From NCBI GenBank assembly GCA_016288155.1, contig JAEEYP010000026.1, positions 1 to 55,213 of the forward strand: a stretch of DNA of 55,213 bases. The letters are read 5' to 3'. Positions 35,604 through 43,410 of the stretch are shown here, piece after piece. The notes beneath the pieces were generated by a model. That model was not told where the DNA came from and did not search any database. It was given only the letters and a program-made list of their open reading frames with translations. Source of the stretch: Clostridiales bacterium. Lineage in GTDB: Bacteria; Bacillota; Clostridia; Oscillospirales; CAG-272. The position numbers and the translations under genes were made by a program. Within the stretch, counting starts at the first letter, position 1. The number at the start of each line of letters is the position of its first letter.

Positions 35604-35652
35604 TAAATAAAGACAACGGGATCCGTTCCCGCGCGGGAGAAGGAGACGCACG

Positions 35653-35946
35653 ATGGATACAGAGCGCATCACCGAAATGGAGACGATCTTGAACGAATGC
35701 ACCGAGGCCGTATCGGCGCTGGACGCGCAGCTCGACCGTATGGAGGCGCTGCGCGAGAGGATGATCCGTCTCTTTGCCTATTACGGCAGCGAGGCGTGGT
35801 ACGAGGATCGGGAGGGAGAGCTCCCGAAGGACGTCCCGGCGGGCGTGCTCTCGGAGGACGCGGTGTACGATCAGATCACCGACGTCCGCGACGCGGCGAT
35901 CCGGATGCTCGAGCTGGCGACGGATATCCTGAAGAACAGGATATGA
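35653..35946 (+). CDS. DUF4298 family protein
   Basis: 97 aa, helical. The pattern ALDAQLDRMEALRERMIRLF, then YYGSEAWYEDREGELP, then VLSEDAVYDQITD is the DUF4298 signature; function unknown. No signal peptide or membrane segment. First gene after the promoter, with AGAAGGAGACGCACG upstream, and only 28 bp before the MDR dehydrogenase, with no terminator between. It is therefore in the same operon, though its role there is not clear. Confidence 0.85.
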   Translation: MDTERITEMETILNECTEAVSALDAQLDRMEALRERMIRLFAYYGSEAWYEDREGELPKDVPAGVLSEDAVYDQITDVRDAAIRMLELATDILKNRI

Positions 35947-35974
35947 GGATCCCGCGGGGGAAAGGAGAGAAAGC

Positions 35975-36982
35975 ATGACGACGAAAACGATCGTGTTCCC
36001 GGCGCCCGGCGAGGCAGAGCTGCGGGAGACGGAGCTGAAGCCCCTGCGGGCGGATCAGGTCCGCGTCAGGATGGAATACAGCGTGATCAGCGCGGGAACG
36101 GAGCGCGCGTGTCTTCTGGGGATGGAAAACACCGTCGATCATTTTCCCGTGTATCCGGGCTACAGCGGCATCGGGCGCGTGACGGAGGTCGGAGAAGACG
36201 GCGGGGATCTTTCCCCCGGCGACCGGGTGCTCGCCTATCACGGCAGGCATACTCTGTACAACACGGTGCTGCGGCAGAACGCGACGAAGGTGCAGGACGA
36301 GGCGCTCGACAGCCTCGACGCGTCCCTCGTCATCATCGCGTCGATGGGGCTCGGCGGCGTGCGGAAACTCGAGTTGGAGATCGGCGAGTCCGCGCTCGTC
36401 ATGGGGCTCGGACTCCTCGGGATCTTCTCGGTGCAGTTCTGCCGTCTGAACGGCGCGTATCCCGTGATCGCGGCGGACCCCGATCCGGTCCGGCGGGAAC
36501 TGGCGCTGCGGCTCGGCGCGGATCTGGCGCTCGATCCGACGGAGGAAGGGTTTCCTCTTCGCGTCAGGGAGGCGACCGGCGGCAGGGGCGTGAACGCCTG
36601 CGTGGAGGTGACCGGCGCTGCCGCCGCGCTGAAAGAGGCACTCTCCTGCATGGCGCTCTGCGGCAGGGTCGCGCTGCTCGGCTGCACGCGGGTCTCCGAC
36701 TGTCCCATCGACTTTTACCGCGAGGTGCACCGTCCGGGGATCCGGCTCATCGGCGCGCACAACTTCATCCCCCGCCCGAAATTCGAATCGAGCCCGCACA
36801 ACTGGACGCATCAGGACGACTGCCGCGCCATCCTGCGCCTTTTGTCCGCCGGACGGATCCGCACGCGTCCCGTCATCTCCCGGACGGTCAGCCCGGAGGA
36901 CGCGCCCTCAGTCTACCGTGAACTGGCGGAAAGCAAAGCGTTTCCCTTGGGAACGGTATTCGATTGGAGAGAGATGATATGA
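35975..36982 (+). CDS. Zinc-type alcohol dehydrogenase-like oxidoreductase (MDR family)
   Basis: 335 aa medium-chain dehydrogenase. The N-terminal GroES-like domain contains SVISAGTERACLLG and YPGYSGIGRVTEVG; the Rossmann domain starts VMGLGLLGIFSVQF (G-x-G-x-x-G) and is followed by AADPDPVRRELALRLGAD. The usual Cys/His catalytic zinc set is not obvious in the N-terminal half (SAGTERA in place of CGSD), as in the sugar-alcohol/bacteriochlorophyllide-type branch. Likely oxidises or reduces a polyol or sugar derivative. Overlaps the next gene by ATGA. Confidence 0.85.
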   Translation: MTTKTIVFPAPGEAELRETELKPLRADQVRVRMEYSVISAGTERACLLGMENTVDHFPVYPGYSGIGRVTEVGEDGGDLSPGDRVLAYHGRHTLYNTVLRQNATKVQDEALDSLDASLVIIASMGLGGVRKLELEIGESALVMGLGLLGIFSVQFCRLNGAYPVIAADPDPVRRELALRLGADLALDPTEEGFPLRVREATGGRGVNACVEVTGAAAALKEALSCMALCGRVALLGCTRVSDCPIDFYREVHRPGIRLIGAHNFIPRPKFESSPHNWTHQDDCRAILRLLSAGRIRTRPVISRTVSPEDAPSVYRELAESKAFPLGTVFDWREMI

Positions 36983-38019
36983 CAAAGATCAGAATCGGCC
37001 AGATCGGCATCGGGCACAACCACGGGATCGGCAAGATGGAAGCCGTGCGGAAATTCCCGGAGCTGTTCGAGGTCACGGGATACGCGGAGGAAAACGAGGA
37101 ATGGGTGTCTCGGCGCGGGAGCGCCGCGGCGTACCGGGATCTTCCCCGTCTCACCGCCGACGAGGTCATCGAAAAGAGCGACGCGGTCCTCGTGGAGACG
37201 GACGTGTGGGATCTCACGGCGGCGGCACAGCGGTGCATCGACGCCGGAAAGCATATCCATATGGACAAACCGGCCGGCGGTACGCTCGCGGAATTCCGGC
37301 GGCTGCTGGACGATGCGAAGGAAAAAGACCTCGTCGTTCAGCTCGGATATATGTACCGCTAAAATCCCGCCGTACGGCGCTGCTTTGAGATGGTCCGGCG
37401 GGGAGACGTCGGGGAGATCACCGGCGTCAGTGCGGAGATGAGCCTGTATCAGCCGCCGCGGTATCGTGAATGGCTGAGAAATTTCGGCGGCGGCGCGCAG
37501 TTCATCTTCGGCTGTCACCTCGCCGATCTCGTCGTATCTCTGATGGGAAAGCCGAAGAAGGTCACTTCTTTTCTGACGGCGAGCGGGCAGGACGGCGTGG
37601 ACGTGCCGGACGTCGATCTCTCCGTTCTCGAATACGAGAGGGCGCTGGCGCGGATCTACGTCTCCTCCCTTGAGATCGGCGGGATGGACCGGCGGCAGTT
37701 CACGGTGAGCGGCAGCGAGGAGACCGTCTGCATCTGTCCGCTGGAGAGACCTACGACGATGTGGTACGCCAAGCGGACGCTTATTGACGGGAAGTACCGC
37801 ACCCAAAAAGAAACGATCCCCGTGGAGGATCCTACGAAGGACGGCCGGTACGACGACATGATGCGGGCGTTTCACGCCTACGTCACCGGACGGGAGGAAA
37901 ATCCTTATTCCTATGAACACGAATACGCCGTGCAGGAGGTCCTCGACGCGATGGTCGGCGGGATCGCGTATCACGGACGGGATCCGGAAGCCGCGAAACC
38001 GACAAGCGGCGGCAAATAG
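36979..38019 (+). pseudogene. Gfo/Idh/MocA oxidoreductase interrupted by one in-frame TAA
   Basis: Read through, the frame encodes 346 residues. The N-terminal Rossmann domain has IGQIGIGHNHGIGKME, and the family block GKHIHMDKPAGGTLAEF carries the catalytic-type Lys. The frame then stops at TAA 37360-37362 in YMYR-stop-NPAVRRCFEMV and continues perfectly (ITGVSAEMSLYQPP, GGGAQFIFGCHLADLVVSLMG, YAVQEVLDAMVGG). Relatives read GYMYRYNP here, so TAT or TAC to TAA is the simplest explanation. TAA ends other genes in this window, so it is not recoded. Either a very young pseudogene or a base-call error. Cytosolic NAD(P)-dependent sugar oxidation would be the ancestral role. Confidence 0.85.
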
Positions 38020-38046
38020 AATATAGAATAAAGAAAAAGGAGATCA

Positions 38047-39060
38047 ATGAAAAAACACGTTCTGGTCATCGGATCGACCGGCGCCATGGGACAGTATCTG
38101 GTGCCGTATCTGGCGGACATGGGATACCGCGTCACGGCGCTCTCGCTCGACGAGGAGATCCCGTACGGTGAAAACGTCGCCTGCATCCGCGGCGACGCCA
38201 TGGATCGCGAGTTCCTTCTCCCGCTTCTTGCGCGGGGCTTCGACGGCATCGTCAATTTCATGAATTACACAAGGAAGTATCCTTTCGACGCGTATATGGA
38301 GCCGCTGCTTTCTGCGACGGAACATTATATCTTCCTCTCCTCCTGCCGCGTGTACGCCAACGAGGAGGTGCCGGTGCGGGAGAGCTCGCCCCGGCTGCTC
38401 GACGTGTCGGATGACGAGGCGCTGCTCGCCTCAAACGACTACTGCATCCTCAAGGCGAAAGCGGAAGACCTGCTCGCCGCCTCCTCCTTCGGGAACTGGA
38501 CGGTGGTGCGCCCTTCGACGGTCCTCTCCCGCCGCAGCTTCAAGCTCGTGACGCTGGAGGCGAACAACACGGTGGGCAGGGCACGGCGCGGCAAGAAGGT
38601 GGTGCTTCCCGTGCAGGCGAAAGAGAAGCCCGCCACGCTCAGTTGGGCGGGAGACGTTTCCCGCATGATCGCGCGGCTGATGTTCCGCGAAGAGGCGCTG
38701 CGGGACGTCTTCAACGTCTGTTCCGCCGAGCACCGGACGTGGGGCGAGATCGCCGGATATTATCACGAGCTGACGGGCTTGGAGCCGGTGTGGGTCGACA
38801 AGGAGGACTATCTGCAAATCCTCGATCCGCAGCTGCGGCCCCGGTTCCGCTGGCAGCTGATCTACGCCCGCCTCTTCGACCGCATCACGGACAACGGCAA
38901 GGTCCTCCGTCTGACCGGATTGAAGCAGGAAGAAATGAAGCCGATGTTCACCGCCATCCGGGAGATGATCGAGGCGCTGCCGGAGGGATTTTCCTTCCCG
39001 GAGGACGAGATCGGGGAAAGAATGGACGCCTATCTCAGAGAAAGGGGACTCGATTCATGA
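38047..39060 (+). CDS. NAD-dependent epimerase/dehydratase family protein
   Basis: 337 aa short-chain dehydrogenase of the extended type. The N-terminal VLVIGSTGAMGQYLVPYLADMG is the NAD-binding G-x-x-G-x-x-G. FLSSCRVYANEEVPVRESSP gives the Ser region. A classic Y-x-x-x-K is seen in SNDYCILKAKAEDLL. It resembles sugar-nucleotide or isoflavone-reductase-like epimerases. AAAAAGGAGATCA precedes the ATG. Overlaps the next gene by ATGA, so it is in the same operon. Confidence 0.85.
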   Translation: MKKHVLVIGSTGAMGQYLVPYLADMGYRVTALSLDEEIPYGENVACIRGDAMDREFLLPLLARGFDGIVNFMNYTRKYPFDAYMEPLLSATEHYIFLSSCRVYANEEVPVRESSPRLLDVSDDEALLASNDYCILKAKAEDLLAASSFGNWTVVRPSTVLSRRSFKLVTLEANNTVGRARRGKKVVLPVQAKEKPATLSWAGDVSRMIARLMFREEALRDVFNVCSAEHRTWGEIAGYYHELTGLEPVWVDKEDYLQILDPQLRPRFRWQLIYARLFDRITDNGKVLRLTGLKQEEMKPMFTAIREMIEALPEGFSFPEDEIGERMDAYLRERGLDS

Positions 39061-40040
39061 AAGCGATGCTGACGGATGACCGGCAGCGGCTCGTATGGAC
39101 GGAGGTGCCGGATCCCGTGATCGGGCCGGGCGAGGTCCTCGTTACAATACACGCCGCCGGCGTCAACCGCGCCGATCTCCTCCAGCGGCAGGGGAAGTAC
39201 CCGCCGCCGCCCGGCTGCCCGGAATGGATGGGACTGGAGATCGCCGGGACCGTTGAGAAAACGGGGGAAAACGTCACCGGATGGAAAGCCGGCGATCCGG
39301 TCTGCGCCCTGCTCGGCGGCGGCGGATACGCCGAGTACGCGGCGGTGCGCGCGGAGCATCTGATGCCGATCCCCCGCGGGCTGAGCACGGCACAGGCCGC
39401 GGCGCTGCCCGAGGCGTATGCCACCGCGTATTTGAATCTCTTTTGGGAAGGACACCTGAAGACGGGGCAGACCGCGTTCGTCCCGGCGGGCACGAGCGGG
39501 CTCGCGTCCGCGGCGATCCCGCTGGCGAAGGCGTTCGGTGCGCGCGTCGTCACCTCCGTGCGCTCCGACGAGAACGCCGAACGGATCCGTCACCTCGGCG
39601 CCGACGTCGTCATCCCGTCTCACCGGGAGGACGTCGCCGCCGCGCTGGCGCGGGAGGAGAAGAACGGCACGCCGGTGAACGTCTCCATGGACTGCCTGTG
39701 CGGGGAGACGCTGGGAAAGAGCCTGCCCTATATGGCGCGGGGAGGATACTGGATCGTGATCTCCACGCTGGCGGGGACGGAGACGACGGTCCCCCTGCGC
39801 CCGCTTTTGACGAAGGGGCTCCATCTGGTGGGCAGCACGCTCCGCAGCCGGGATCCCTCCTTCAAGGCGGCGCTGCTTCGGGAACTCGTCGAAAAGGTCT
39901 GGCCGCTGATCGAAGAAGGGAAGATCCGCCCGTCCGTGTGCCGCGTACTGCCGATCGAGGAGGCGGCCGAGGCGCATCGGCTCCTCGAGCAGGGCGAGCG
40001 GTGCGGGAAGGTCGTGCTCCGGGTCGCCGGGGAGGCGTAA
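39057..40040 (+). CDS. Quinone oxidoreductase-like MDR protein (PIG3 type)
   Basis: 327 aa zinc-independent MDR. Signature segments are VNRADLLQRQGKYPPPPG, GLEIAGTVEKTGENVTGW, ALPEAYATAYLNLF, FVPAGTSGLASAAIPLAKA, and GGYWIVISTLAG. This is the TP53I3/PIG3-like NADPH:quinone reductase group. The ATG overlaps the epimerase stop. Last gene of the operon, ending at a strong terminator. A reductase for an enone intermediate is a reasonable guess; the substrate is unknown. Confidence 0.88.
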   Translation: MKAMLTDDRQRLVWTEVPDPVIGPGEVLVTIHAAGVNRADLLQRQGKYPPPPGCPEWMGLEIAGTVEKTGENVTGWKAGDPVCALLGGGGYAEYAAVRAEHLMPIPRGLSTAQAAALPEAYATAYLNLFWEGHLKTGQTAFVPAGTSGLASAAIPLAKAFGARVVTSVRSDENAERIRHLGADVVIPSHREDVAAALAREEKNGTPVNVSMDCLCGETLGKSLPYMARGGYWIVISTLAGTETTVPLRPLLTKGLHLVGSTLRSRDPSFKAALLRELVEKVWPLIEEGKIRPSVCRVLPIEEAAEAHRLLEQGERCGKVVLRVAGEA

Positions 40041-40048
40041 AGAAAACG

Positions 40049-40082
40049 AAAAGGATCCGCCGGGAGAGGCGGATCCTTTTTT
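40049..40082. terminator. Bidirectional terminator
   Basis: AAAAGGATCCGCC pairs with GGCGGATCCTTTT, A run before and T run after. Ends the plus-strand oxidoreductase operon and the minus-strand truncated hsdR. Confidence 0.85.
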
Positions 40083-40112
40083 CGTTCCTCGCGGGACCGG
40101 ACGACTCGGCGC

Positions 40113-42941
40113 TCACCCGTTCTCCGGTCCCGTTCCGTTCCACTCGACGGACAGCACGTCGTCGTCGAAATTCGTGTCGTAACGGATCGCCGATACCGGG
40201 ATATACTTCATCAGGCCGCGCAGGTTCCTGCGGATCGATTCAAAGTCGTTTATATCGGCGCGATCCACGTAATCCGTATGCAGGATCTTATCGATCAGTT
40301 CCGACTGCGCCATGATCTCCGGGACGTCGGCGGCGTCGGCGGCGTCCGCCGCCTTTCTCATGAGATCGCCGCGGAAACGGGCGAACGGCTTCCCGGCCAG
40401 ATACGCGAGCTCGATCCCGTACATCAGCGCGTCGAAGCGGAGGGCGTTCTCGTCGTCCTTATCCGGAATGATGAGCGGCGCGAGCTCCTGACGGATCAGC
40501 ACCGTGTCCTCATACGTCAGCGCTTTGCAGTGCTCCGGATCCGCATACCGTTCCACGTATTTCAGATGCTGCCTGACGGCGAAGTTTTCCGTGTTCAGTT
40601 CCCGTACCTTGCGCGCCATGTCGTCCGCGAGCGCCAGGCGGAACCGGGTCAGCTCCGGCGTCTGATACGCAGGATCCTGCAGCTTGAAGACGATCTGCGC
40701 CTTCATGTGAAAGATCGCGCCCTGCAGCGCCATCATGCCGGCGGCGGGGCGGTCCTGGTTCACGCGGAAAAACTCGAAGTTCCCGCAGAAATCGAAAATG
40801 TAGAACTTGTTTTTGTCCGCCCCGTCGATCAGTCCCGGACACAGACGCGTGCCGCGCCCGATCATCTGCCAGAATTTCGCCTTCGACGCGACCTTCTTGA
40901 AGAAAACGAGATTCAACACCTCCGGCACGTCGATGCCGGTGTCCAGCACGTCCACCGATATCGCGATCTGCGGCAGTTTCTTCGGATCGGCAAAATCGTC
41001 GACGTCGCTCTGCGTGCGGACCGAGCGATTGTCGATCACCCGCGCGAAGCCCGGAAGACGCGGATATTCCTTGTCGAACACCTCGCGGATCTTTTCCGCG
41101 TGCGCGTGATTGTTCGCAAAGAGGATCGTTTTGCCGAGCTTTTTGCCGCGGTCGATCTTCAGTCCGCTGTTCATCACGATGCGAAGGACCTCGCGGATCG
41201 TATCCTCGTTGAAGATCCATTCGTTCAGCGCGGAGGAAGCGATGCTTTCCGGCAGGTCGCCGTCTTCGTCTCCGAAGGTGTTTTCATACGCTTCCTTGTC
41301 CTCCTCGGAGAGCTCGTCGTACACGATGCCCTGCTCGATGAATTTCAGCCGTGCCTCGACGGACAGAAAATCCACGAGATATCCGTCCCGGACCGCCTGC
41401 GCCAGCTCGTAGACATAGGTCGGGACGCCGCGCTCCGGCTCGAAGACCTCATAGGTGGTTTTGTCGACGTCTTTCTGCGGCGTGGCGGTCAGCCCGACGA
41501 GTGGCGCGTCGAAGTAATTGAAGATATCGCGGTATTTGTTGTAGATCGAGCGGTGCGCCTCGTCGCAGATCACCAGATCGAAGTGCCCGACGGTGAACAG
41601 CTTGCCCTGCTCGTCCTTCGCCGTGTCGATGAAGTTCGTCATTGCCTGATACGTCGAGAAGACGCACTGCGCGGCGTAATCGTCCTTCCCCTCGCAGAGA
41701 TCCGATGAGGAAAGATCGGGCAGCAGAGCGGCAAAGGTTCGCTTTGCCTGCGTGACGAGCAAGGTGCGGTCGGCGAGGAACAGGACGTTCTTCACCCAGC
41801 CTTGCTCCAGGAGCACCTTGCAGAGCGCGATCACCGTGCGCGTCTTGCCGGAGCCTGCCGCCATGACGAGCAGCGCGCGGCGGCGGTCCTTCTCGCCGAA
41901 GGCGCCGCAGACGGCTTTCACGGCGGCTTCCTGATAACAGCGCCCGGCAATGGATCGGTCCACGGTGATATCCTTCAGACTGCGCCGCATGGACCGCAGA
42001 TCGAACAGCTTCTCAAGATCGCGCTTTGAATAGACGGACGCGACCTTCCGCTCCGGATACAGACCGTCCGCGATGCGCGTGTCGAACCCGTTCGAGAGGA
42101 AGATCACCGGGCGGCGGCCGTATTTCTCCTCGAGCAGATCCGCGTACAGCTTCGCCCGCTGCCGTCCCTGCGCCGCATCCGCGCAGGTGCGCTTCGCCTC
42201 CAGTACCGCGAGCGCCCGTCCGTCGTCGCCGTACAGGACGTAATCGGCATATACGGCCCCGGAGGGGTCCGCCGCGTCTGTGAGCTCCGCCTCGCTTTGC
42301 CAGTCCGCCCCCTTGACCCATCCGGCGTCCTCCAGCATGAAATCGATATAGATCTTCCGCGTCTTGAACTCGGAGCGGTCGAGCGGCTTCGGGACGTAGG
42401 TCTGCTGCTGTCCGGCACGCCGGGCGGTCAGACGTGCCTTCTGCGTTTTGTTCTCCTCGATCGGCGCCGGGGGCTCGGCGTCCGTTTCCGTCACGAACGC
42501 CAGCGCCTCCTCCGGCGTCAGCGTCAACAGCGACCGGTCGAAGGGACGCTCCGTATATTCGGCGGCGTAGAAATACGCCACTTCGTCGAGAAAACAATAC
42601 AGGTTTTCAAGGCACAGCTGTGCCTGCTCTTCGGTGATCTTCTTTCCGTCGTGCATGACGACGTTGCCGAGGCGGCGGATGAAGTCCATGCGCTGCCAGA
42701 CATCCGTGCCGACGATCTCCTTGAATTTCTCGTCGTTCATCAGCGCGACGAGCGAATCCGGACCGGGAGCGGAGAGATCGCGGTCGACGGAATACATCCA
42801 CTTGACCGCGAATTCCATCGCCCGGCGGCAGTTGGCGACGCAGGAATCGGCGTCGATATGTAAGAGCGTCTCGGCGGAGACCGCCACGTCGGAGAAGGAC
42901 GCGAACTGCGGATCGGCACGAAGGAAATCAAAGTTGGTCAT
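40113..42941 (-). CDS. hsdR: Type I restriction HsdR paralog lacking its C-terminal domain
   Basis: 942 aa. An N-terminal DUF4145-like region (MTNFDFLRADPQFASFSDVA), a nuclease block (DDGRALAVLEAKRT), Walker A AAGSGKTRT, DEAH-type ICDEAHRSIYNKY, GLTATP, and motif VI IGRGTRLCPGL are all present. The gene at 45095 shares about 70% of residues by eye but continues 150 residues longer. This copy stops at EWNGTGPENG, losing the helical C-terminal region that in type I enzymes binds the M/S complex. Walker A is AAG instead of ATG-type MATGSGKT. So motor and nuclease may be intact while docking is lost. AAAAAGGAGG precedes the ATG. Confidence 0.85.
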   Translation of the reverse strand: MTNFDFLRADPQFASFSDVAVSAETLLHIDADSCVANCRRAMEFAVKWMYSVDRDLSAPGPDSLVALMNDEKFKEIVGTDVWQRMDFIRRLGNVVMHDGKKITEEQAQLCLENLYCFLDEVAYFYAAEYTERPFDRSLLTLTPEEALAFVTETDAEPPAPIEENKTQKARLTARRAGQQQTYVPKPLDRSEFKTRKIYIDFMLEDAGWVKGADWQSEAELTDAADPSGAVYADYVLYGDDGRALAVLEAKRTCADAAQGRQRAKLYADLLEEKYGRRPVIFLSNGFDTRIADGLYPERKVASVYSKRDLEKLFDLRSMRRSLKDITVDRSIAGRCYQEAAVKAVCGAFGEKDRRRALLVMAAGSGKTRTVIALCKVLLEQGWVKNVLFLADRTLLVTQAKRTFAALLPDLSSSDLCEGKDDYAAQCVFSTYQAMTNFIDTAKDEQGKLFTVGHFDLVICDEAHRSIYNKYRDIFNYFDAPLVGLTATPQKDVDKTTYEVFEPERGVPTYVYELAQAVRDGYLVDFLSVEARLKFIEQGIVYDELSEEDKEAYENTFGDEDGDLPESIASSALNEWIFNEDTIREVLRIVMNSGLKIDRGKKLGKTILFANNHAHAEKIREVFDKEYPRLPGFARVIDNRSVRTQSDVDDFADPKKLPQIAISVDVLDTGIDVPEVLNLVFFKKVASKAKFWQMIGRGTRLCPGLIDGADKNKFYIFDFCGNFEFFRVNQDRPAAGMMALQGAIFHMKAQIVFKLQDPAYQTPELTRFRLALADDMARKVRELNTENFAVRQHLKYVERYADPEHCKALTYEDTVLIRQELAPLIIPDKDDENALRFDALMYGIELAYLAGKPFARFRGDLMRKAADAADAADVPEIMAQSELIDKILHTDYVDRADINDFESIRRNLRGLMKYIPVSAIRYDTNFDDDVLSVEWNGTGPENG

Positions 42942-42944
42942 GGT

Positions 42945-42995
42945 GACCTCCTTTTTATCTGCGGCATCGATGATCGGACAGACGCGGGGGAAGAA
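42945..42995 (-). pseudogene. Remnant of the 3' end of a DUF559 gene
   Basis: Just upstream of the truncated hsdR, in its reading frame, the DNA encodes FPRVCPIIDAADKKEV. The intact DUF559 gene at 48385-48744 ends FPRVCSIIDAAVKRRLA and likewise precedes hsdR. Similarity stops near 42993, marking the edge of a duplication or replacement. Confidence 0.75.
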
Positions 42996-43131
42996 CAATT
43001 GCCGAACCGGGGCGCAGATCCGTTTTGCCGAACGGAGCGTCGGCCTGCGCTTTCGGATCGCCGTCCGTCCGGATGCTGACGTCGGCGGCAGACCCGGCGG
43101 CGGGATCCTCTCCTTATCCGGTGATATTACA

Positions 43132-43160
43132 ATTATACGTTATTTGCGCGGGAAATGCAA
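43132..43160 (-). promoter_or_regulatory. Promoter of the truncated hsdR
   Basis: Minus strand TTGCAT (43155-43160), 17-bp spacer, TATAAT (43132-43137). It lies in the 469-bp gap 42942-43410, which also holds a tRNA-T-arm-like sequence at 43286-43312. I see no gene in this gap. Confidence 0.7.
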
Positions 43161-43285
43161 TACGGCGCAAGAAAAAGGCGGCGCGGGCAGGAGATGATCC
43201 TGCCCGCGCTTTCATACTTCCGGGAGAGAAAAGACAAATCCGAACTGATCCTTCATAACGAACCAGTTCGGATAGGTCCTCTTTG

Positions 43286-43371
43286 GTGACCCCTACGGGA
43301 ATCTGAACCCTGGTTTTGCGGCAAGGTATAACGGAGGCGGAAGACAGCACCGCAAAACCTTATCATTTTTC
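43286..43371 (-). other. Hairpin and T-arm-like sequence downstream of the recombinase
   Basis: On the minus strand a 10-bp stem GGTTTTGCGG/CCGCAAAACC is followed by AGGGTTCAGATTCCCGTAGG and GGTCACCA. The second part looks like a tRNA T-arm and CCA end, but the normally invariant A58 is G, and no D-arm, anticodon arm or acceptor partner is seen. It may be a decayed tRNA end used as an attachment site by the adjacent serine recombinase, or chance. Confidence 0.3.
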
Positions 43372-43410
43372 GCTGCGCGAAAAATGAGGGGCTCTGATTC
43401 GTTATGTTTA

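Noticed and set aside
37360..37362. TAA read as an amino acid (recoding)
   Set aside because: Several intact genes here end in TAA, and no recoding signal or suppressor tRNA is visible; a point mutation or base error is simpler.
43286..43312. Intact tRNA gene
   Set aside because: Only a T-arm-like part with a changed invariant base; the other arms and an anticodon loop cannot be drawn.
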